A stretch of DNA of 64,000 bases, from assembly GCA_963930645.1 (NCBI GenBank), contig OZ005652.1:356731602-356795601 (forward strand), written 5' to 3'. This stretch comes from Salticus scenicus. Taxonomy: Eukaryota > Arthropoda > Arachnida > Araneae > Salticidae. Position numbers and translations under genes: made by a program. Numbering within the stretch: position 1 is the stretch's first letter; each line of letters starts with the position of its first letter. Shown piece after piece: positions 58,129 through 64,000 of this stretch. Under the pieces are notes generated by a model, which was not told the origin of the DNA, ran no database searches, and worked only from the letters and a program-made list of their open reading frames with translations.

Positions 58129-59984
58129 AATCTGTCAATGTCAGATTTTCATGTTCTAAATAATGAAATAATGTCGTGTCTGTATAATTTTTTTTATTTT
58201 TTTAAATTTTTTTTTTATTTGTAATACTGTCTATTAAAGACTTCTGTGGTCACGAAATTTGGTGCGTAAATTGTTTGTATGCATCCGGCTCTTATTTTAA
58301 CTGCATTTCACGAAATTCGAAATCCCCCCCCCCCTTTTTAGGAGTCGGATAGCAATAAACATGTGTAAAAACATGTTTTTCCGTTTGAATTCGCTTTGAA
58401 TTATCTTAGAATGGCGAATTTTGGTGTGTGGATATTGATTAAGTGTACGCATTATGTACATTAGTGGGATTTTGCAAAACTTCGAACTCACCCGCTGAGG
58501 GTGGGGAAGTAAGAAGTGGGTAAGTTGTGCCGAAGACAGTGGGGACCCAGACTCCTAACATTGGGAGCGAGAAATCCTCTACCAATCACAGAAAGAACTT
58601 AGGTTATTAATAAAGATATGGCATTTTGACAAATCATTTAACTTTAACGTCCAGCGAAGCGGGCAAAGCCTGCTAGTCAATACTATAAAAATGTAGTTTT
58701 TCTAAAAAAAAAAAAGTAAAATAAATAAAGTTGCATCTGTACAATCTTTGCAAGCGTCATTTAAAACCTAGCAAAACTTTAAAGATATAACCAAAATATG
58801 AACTTTTGTCATAAATTGACTAAAAATGCAATAGTGTAATGTATATCCAAAATAGCTATATATTACGTTTTTTTAAACAAAAAAGTATGCAAATTGAATA
58901 AATAAAGAAATAAATAAAAAATGCATCACCAACATGACGCAAAAATTAAAAAGTCGTCGTAGTGGTCCTATACTAAAGCTGTCCAGCCTGGTAAAATATG
59001 AGAACTGGGTTGTCAAACATAAATTTTACGTTAAAACTTTGTTTTTTGAATGATTTGGTTTAACTATAAAAGCGTTTCGTTCCAGAAAAGACTAATAATA
59101 ATTTGACTTCTGATTAATTAAAATTTAAATTGGATGGTGAAATTGGTATAAGACTTAAAAGTTTTAAATTGTAAAAATAAATAAAAATAACAAAAAAAAC
59201 TCTTGTGGTGCGCATTGATTATTGATGCTTTGTATATCTGAAAATTTTAGAGTAGCCCTGTAATTCTGAAAGTTAAACGCATCATATCCTATACAAAACA
59301 TTATTCTAGCATATTATCAAAATATGTGAATTTCTTTATGATTTTTACAGTAGAAAGGCATTTAAATGTGATTTATAAAAATGTATGAACCAAAACATAT
59401 TGAAATGGCATTTTTTAGGCGTTCCTGTATACAAACCATTTGTACATAACCTATTAATGTCATTTTAAATAGGAAACATTCCATAGTTAACCTGAATAGA
59501 TTACATTATTTTTTAAAAATTCTCAAAATATTTACGGACGCTGGAGGCAGACAGACAAATACGCAAATTGAAATGTTAAAAATTGTTAGAAAGTATTAAA
59601 AGCGCTTCATGTAAATTGTAATGCATACCCAGCAAATTTCCATTAATAACTCTTAAAGTAACTGAATATTTATGTGTGGCCGTGTAAATCTAAAGCTAAT
59701 CCTACTATACTCTATAGAAATCTTTTTTTTCTTCTGTGCATATGAATAACATATTTCAATTCCATTAGGATTTATGCAAAGTAATTAAAATTTTGTTTAT
59801 AGAAATATCTGTCATAAGACGCAATGCTTTGGAGTACTTTCGGATGTCCTTGTAGACAAAATATCTCAATGTTTACGCAAGCATGCGTAAGCTAAAAATT
59901 TTAAATGAGTGATAAGAAAAAAAATACATTTATTTTCATTTCTACTTTTACTCACCACCCCATTATTTATTTATTTTATTATTA

Positions 59985-60055
59985 TTTTTTTGTGTGTGTT
60001 TGTGTGTGTGTTGTTATATCGTGTGTTTTGTATCGTGTGTTAGTGTGTGTGTAGT
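59985..60055. repeat. (GT)n-rich microsatellite
   Basis: Interrupted TGTGTGT run after the right repeat copy. Confidence 0.8.
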
Positions 60056-60404
60056 AATAATATTTTGCAAAAATGTTCGAAGGGCCAAGTCACATATATT
60101 GATATGTACTCGATTTTATTAAGACGTGTTTTGTTTTGTTTTTCTTTTCATCCTATTGTGCATACACCATTGCTTTCTCTTCAGTGGTTGGTAGCAATGG
60201 AAGAAGCTAAATAAGATACACTTACTTGTTTTTTTAAACAGGGCGAAACCAGCATACTCCGAAATATTCTTATTTCAGGGTTTCTTCCCCTCTATTATTT
60301 CCATCATGTTATCATACCGACTATTTTTAATGATTTGTGAATACTTAGTAATACGGAAATTTAATATACAACTATATATGAAGCGAGATACACCACCTAC
60401 TTAC

Positions 60405-60406
60405 GA

Positions 60407-60439
<33 letters not shown>
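60405..60439. repeat. (TA)n microsatellite
   Basis: TA run directly at the left end of the 60440 transposon. Confidence 0.9.
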
Positions 60440-60442
<3 letters not shown>

Positions 60443-61035
60443 GGTGTTTATAAAGTCCCGGACCCATTTTGATGTTTAATAACTCATAAAATAATGAAGA
60501 TATAAACAAACTTATGGCATTTATTGATGGAATAACTCATGCATTTTCTTTTCAGGTTTGAATATCTTTACTTTTGTAAATATCGTCTGCGCATGTGGTT
60601 AATTTCAGATAATTTCATTTTCCAATCTAAATATTCGTACTTTTCTAAATATCGTCTGCTTATTAATTTCATCTTTCTCTCTTTTGTTTTTGGCAACTAT
60701 TGCAATGTTATGTTTACTTTTGATGTGTTTGTTCTATGTAGTACTTTTGTATGTGATGTTTTATTCGAGCGGCAGTCGAATAATTACCTAAAAGTCAGAA
60801 TTACAACCGCAATAGCCTCTGTGGATGTCGACATGCTTGCCGATACCTGGCGTGAAATTGACTATCGACTTGATATTCTCCGTGTGACGAAGAGGGCACA
60901 CGTGGAAGTTCATTGACAAGGGTCATAAATTTTTTTCTGTCTATCTAACCATTTATGTTATTAATTTTAATCTATCTTTATTATTTTATGAGTTATTAAA
61001 CATCAAAGTGGGTCCCGGACTTTATAAACACCCTG
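60440..61035 (+). mobile_element. Mariner/Tc1-type deletion derivative (596 bp)
   Basis: Terminal inverted repeats of ~50 bp: CAGGGTGTTTATAAAGTCCC and its inverse GGGACTTTATAAACACCCTG (with one extra difference), continuing with GATGTTTAATAACTCATAAAAT. TA lies on both sides (60438-60439, 61036-61037). Inside is the C-terminal end of a transposase. Confidence 0.9.
60539..60916 (+). pseudogene. Transposase C-terminal remnant
   Basis: The 125-codon frame is Phe/Tyr-rich and meaningless for its first ~78 residues; the last ~47 read NYLKVRITTAIASVD and WREIDYRLDILRVTKRAHVE, then a stop. That ending resembles the C-terminus of a common arthropod DDE transposase group (LxxRIxxAIxxVxxxMLxxxWxExxYRLDxCRxxxGAHIE). 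The catalytic domain is deleted. The family link is from memory of that pattern. Confidence 0.65.
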
Positions 61036-61157
61036 TATTTTAGATTCCAGTAAAATACAGTTTCCATGACCTGCATTTACTTTTTTTCCACATCGATTCG
61101 TAGCTTATATAATTTATAGTACCAATATAGTTTTTCTTCTTTATTACTTTGTCTGTA

Positions 61158-61376
61158 CAGTCGGTAACAAAAGTGTCCGAACACTAGGAAAAATTCCTAT
61201 GCAAAAAAAGTACACTTCATACAGTTTTGTTGAATAAATCGTTATCGAATCATGGTCTTAGACTGACTAAGAACAGGATTCGACAAAGATTTATTTAACA
61301 AAACCGTATGAAGTTTACTTTTTTTTATATAGTAATTTTTGCTAGTGTTTTTTGCTAACATTTTTGTTATCGACTG
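61158..61376. mobile_element. Tc1-type MITE (219 bp)
   Basis: CAGTCGGTAACAAAAGTGTC at the left and the inverse ACATTTTTGTTATCGACTG at the right, flanked by TA (61156-61157, 61377-61378). Arms extend ~85 bp with AAACTTCATACGGTTTTGTT and its counterpart. No coding. Confidence 0.9.
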
Positions 61377-61379
61377 TAC

Positions 61380-62759
61380 TTATTTTTAAATAAGTTTCCA
61401 GAATATTGAAAAAATTATTATAATTTACCGGGTAGCTAGTGAATATCATAAATCTGCATCAAAAATATAGAAACTCTTCAGAAAGCTGCACTAATTCCTA
61501 TATTTAATATGTCTTAAATGTGCGGGTCTAAAGACATAGATATAGCAATTCATATAGATCTATTATCCCCATAATAACGAGAAAAGATTTTTTATGCTGA
61601 AAAAAGTTTTTTGGCATCGGCCATTAGAGAGTACGGAGAGTATAAATCTCGGAAATAGTAAAACAATCGCACAGAGTAATATTAAAAGAGTAGTTTTATT
61701 CTACCCGGAGTAATATTTAAATGTTACTCCGTGTAGAATAGAATGCTGATGAATTTTCAAAATGTTGAAATGTTACGTGACTTTTCATTGTTCTAATAAA
61801 TATATGAAAAGAAATTGGATTAGTTATCATAAGTAAATTATATGTGACTACAATATTAAAAAATATATTTTTTATAATCAGTTGTTTTGTTATTATTATG
61901 GTTTAAATACTGTTTTGATTTTTAATGGATTTTTTTTTTTTTTTTTTTTTTGAAGTTTGATATGTTTTAAGATTTTATATTAGTAAGTAAGATAGTTAAC
62001 AGCGACGCAGGTAAAGACCGTTAGTTTTAGTTTATAAAAAGAGTATAATTTTAAATATTAACTAATTTAACATATATAGTTAAAAAAAAAAAAAAAAAAA
62101 AAAGAAGAAGAAGAAGAAAGAGAGAAAAAAAATTAATTTTTTGGATTTTTTCATTCCCCTTTAGTACATAAAATATTCATAAATTTTATTTGCTAAATTA
62201 TCCCTGTGTATTCCTGTCATTCCCTTTATCTTTCTCGGAGAAAGACAGTCAGTATTGAGTTTGAGTTTTTACCTGAGTAAAAATGAATCACTTTTTACCC
62301 TCGATAATCGATCTATGTCTTATTACCATATATATACCTATACCTAATGCTGATCAGGAATGACATGCTAAACATTTGCGTAAAGTTGAAGATTAATTGA
62401 TTTTTTTATTGTCAAGGTTTCACATTCAAATACACTATTGGTAACAGAAAATTCTGTTTATTTATTTGTAAATGCGTGTTATAAATATTTAACTTAATAG
62501 CGGTGATGGATTTTATAATTCCATATGCAAAGTATAAGGAAGAATTGTAATCCCGATTTGCGAAATAGATTGTATATCTCGTATAGCTCAAAAGTGAATC
62601 ATTGTAGAATGTTGCAAATTTATATGTGTGACTTTAGTGTTATAGCTACAAGTTTCGTTTTAATACGCGCACTCATTTTAGAGATATCTGCGACTTTAAA
62701 CGACTTTTTTTTCTTGGCGTCCGTATGTGTTTGTGTATGTGTGTATGTTTCTTGCATAA
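61380..62759. other. A/T-rich DNA, no gene seen
   Basis: Includes a hairpin CTACCCGGAGTAA/TTACTCCGTGTAG (61700-61735), poly(T) (61930-61951) and poly(A)+GAA (62082-62125). It also has a 70-base match to the large dispersed repeat (TTAGTACATAAAATATTCAT, 62162). Confidence 0.5.
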
Positions 62760-62773
62760 CTGAAATAAGTTGG

Positions 62774-63001
62774 TGTTGGTGTTAGGGATTAAGGCCGATT
62801 GACAACACTGGGGTCCTAGGCCTGAGGGGGAGTGCCTTCCGTGGAGGTCTTTCTAAGGGATCCTAGCCCGTATTTACGCAAGTTTCGGAGGAAAACACGG
62901 AAAACTCCGAACGGCTAGGCCGACGAGCGCGACCGGGGATCGAACCCGGCACCTCACGTCTACCAGCTTTGAGCGCAGAACCGCTCGGCCGCTGGTGGGC
63001 C
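62774..63001 (-). mobile_element. tRNA-derived SINE with perfect 14-bp TSD
   Basis: Minus strand begins GGGCCCACCAGCGGCCGAGC at 63001; GCGGCCGAGCGGTTCTG is an A box of tRNA-Ser/Leu type and GGGTTCGATCCCCGG a strong B box. A GC-rich body (CGGAGGAAAACACGG on the plus strand) follows, and a short ACACCAACACCAA tail instead of poly(A). CTGAAATAAGTTGG flanks it on both sides (62760-62773, 63002-63015). Its GC content contrasts sharply with the surroundings, and the intact duplication suggests a young insertion. Confidence 0.85.
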
Positions 63002-63015
63002 CTGAAATAAGTTGG

Positions 63016-64000
63016 ACGTAGAACGTTGCAAATTGATATATAGGTTTGTTATAACATCTAGCTGTGCACCTATCCTTTTGGTTATTCTGTGACGTTCAGT
63101 TTTGGTGATTTCTACGAAAATTATATTCACAATGACAAAAGGTACAGTCGGGGAAAAAAAAAACGCAGCACTCGATGTAACTCCGTTGCTAATCAATTCA
63201 CAAAAATGTAATAGATATCATCCGACGGGGAATTGAGAGTAGATTCAAAAAATGAACGGAAATTTTGAATTGGGGGTCGTCTACATATTAATATGCGCAC
63301 CAACTTTTTTCAATGGTAATGCCCCATTTTTATTTTATATTTGAATTCCTGGGATCGCGACAATTCGAAAAAGTATATTGGTTGTATATTTTACTTATTT
63401 TTTCACAGAGTTATAAGCTTTCAAAGTTTGAAGGTGCTAATGTTAAATTCATATTTCAAACTTTTATTAATATCTTCACAAAAAATAACTTGATCGATAT
63501 AATTTTTTTTTTACGAGATACAGTGAAGAAACCCAAACATAATCCATCATTACTTTTGATTCTGAAAAATATTTTTAATTCTGAAAAATATTAATAAATT
63601 CATATTCATAAAAATTATGAATTATGACCTATATTAATTTTTACATAAAATGAATCCTAATGCTGAAAAATATGGGTGTGCAAATTTGCAGCTCAATCCA
63701 AGTATTAGTTTTTGAGATATAAATAAATATTTTTTTTGGAGTGGTTTAGGGGGCCGTCTGTTAAAATTTTTGAATGAGATAACGAAGCAAATCTTAAAAA
63801 ATAACGGAGAAAACTGAGCAAAGTATTTTTATTTTTTATTTACGGGTCAAATTATATAACAACATCAAATGCAAAGAAATGAAACAAAAATGTTGATTTT
63901 TAGACATTAGTGTTAGTAACAAGAATTCCTGTTTTCTAAAGCCCCGCCTTTTATCGTTCTTCAAAACAAAACAATACAGAAACAAAAAGTGAATGTGACT
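63016..64000. other. A/T-rich DNA, no gene seen
   Basis: A short block (GTTGCAAATT-ATAT, 63029) resembles 62612, so the SINE lies between diverged copies of a local repeat. The 93-codon frame at 63313-63594 has no recognised domain. Confidence 0.5.

Larger units (their letters stand above)
56013..58676 (+). mobile_element. Helitron B (2664 bp), non-autonomous with Rep fragment
   Basis: Starts TCTATATTAATAAAATCAGA after host A (56012) and ends AGCGGGCAAAGCCTGCTAG before host T (58677). Same internal order as Helitron A, with a shorter minisatellite and no long GT run. Flanks ..AATTCCTCATA and TCAATACTATAAA.. match the uninterrupted ..CTCATACTCATACTG of the left repeat copy (about 42000, minus strand) and AATTAATTTATTTTACCCATACTATAAA at 17.53 kb. 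Confidence 0.9.
52010..59880 (+). repeat. Large dispersed repeat, right (direct) copy
   Basis: Segments 52010-52554, 55697-56012 and 58677-59880 form one repeat split by two Helitrons. Joined, they follow the left copy in inverse order from 42880 to 37330. Part of the left copy (41888-41960 and 38725-38925) is missing here near 58700-58730. Confidence 0.75.

Noticed and set aside
60539..60916. 125-codon frame as a complete gene
   Set aside because: Only the C-terminal ~47 residues look like transposase; the rest is A/T-biased filler within a TIR-bounded deletion derivative.
62940..63001. Possible tRNA-Ser/Leu gene on the minus strand
   Set aside because: A and B boxes are present but no closed cloverleaf or acceptor stem; TSDs show a SINE insertion.

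Overview
This window looks like a nuclear, strongly A/T-rich arthropod (possibly arachnid) genome segment made almost entirely of transposable elements, satellites and simple repeats. The phylum-level guess is inference from the element types (Tcb1-like Tc1 elements, Pao gag, Helitrons, tRNA-derived SINEs). I found no intact host gene, no rRNA gene, no functional tRNA gene and no CRISPR array. Nearly all other open frames are short, low-complexity, or run through repeats. The longest frame (440 codons) is the gag of an LTR element.

Layout. 0-8.5 kb: a possible broken coding remnant, then a ~2.8 kb tandem-repeat element (Helentron/HINE-like, copy 1), then unannotated A/T-rich DNA. 8.5-13 kb: a CGATAC-rich repeat, two palindromic MITEs and a tRNA-related SINE with a 15-bp target duplication. 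13-17 kb: local duplications and a Helitron 3' end. 17-21 kb: a dispersed-repeat fragment, a miniature foldback, a palindromic poly(A)/poly(T) retro-insertion and a complete 817-bp non-autonomous Helitron. 22.6-25.2 kb: a decayed Bel/Pao gag with a SINE inside it. 25.2-27 kb: minisatellite plus a Helitron Rep fragment. 27.4-37.1 kb: two further copies of the Helentron-like element, one split by a head-to-head Tc1 palindrome, the other split by a complete gag-only LTR element of 4.25 kb. 37.3-42.9 and 52.0-59.9 kb: two opposed copies of one large dispersed repeat. The left copy is interrupted by another Tc1 palindrome fragment and a foldback (FB-like) element of inverted minisatellite arrays; the right copy is interrupted by two Helitrons. 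The uninterrupted left copy supplies paralogous empty sites for both Helitrons. 48-50 kb: a third Helitron of that family in reverse orientation. 60.4-63 kb: a mariner/Tc1-type deletion derivative, a Tc1-type MITE and a tRNA-derived SINE with a perfect 14-bp target duplication.

How it works together: this is a nested insertion record, not an operon-like system. Every mobile element seen is non-autonomous or broken (gag without pol, Rep fragments without helicase, transposase C-termini lacking the last catalytic acid), so their spread implies supply of enzymes in trans from elements elsewhere. The strongest candidates for something under-described are the gag-only LTR element whose reading frame starts in the LTR and crosses the primer binding site, the FB-like inverted minisatellite element, and the Helitrons carrying a conserved 67-codon Rep fragment behind a minisatellite.
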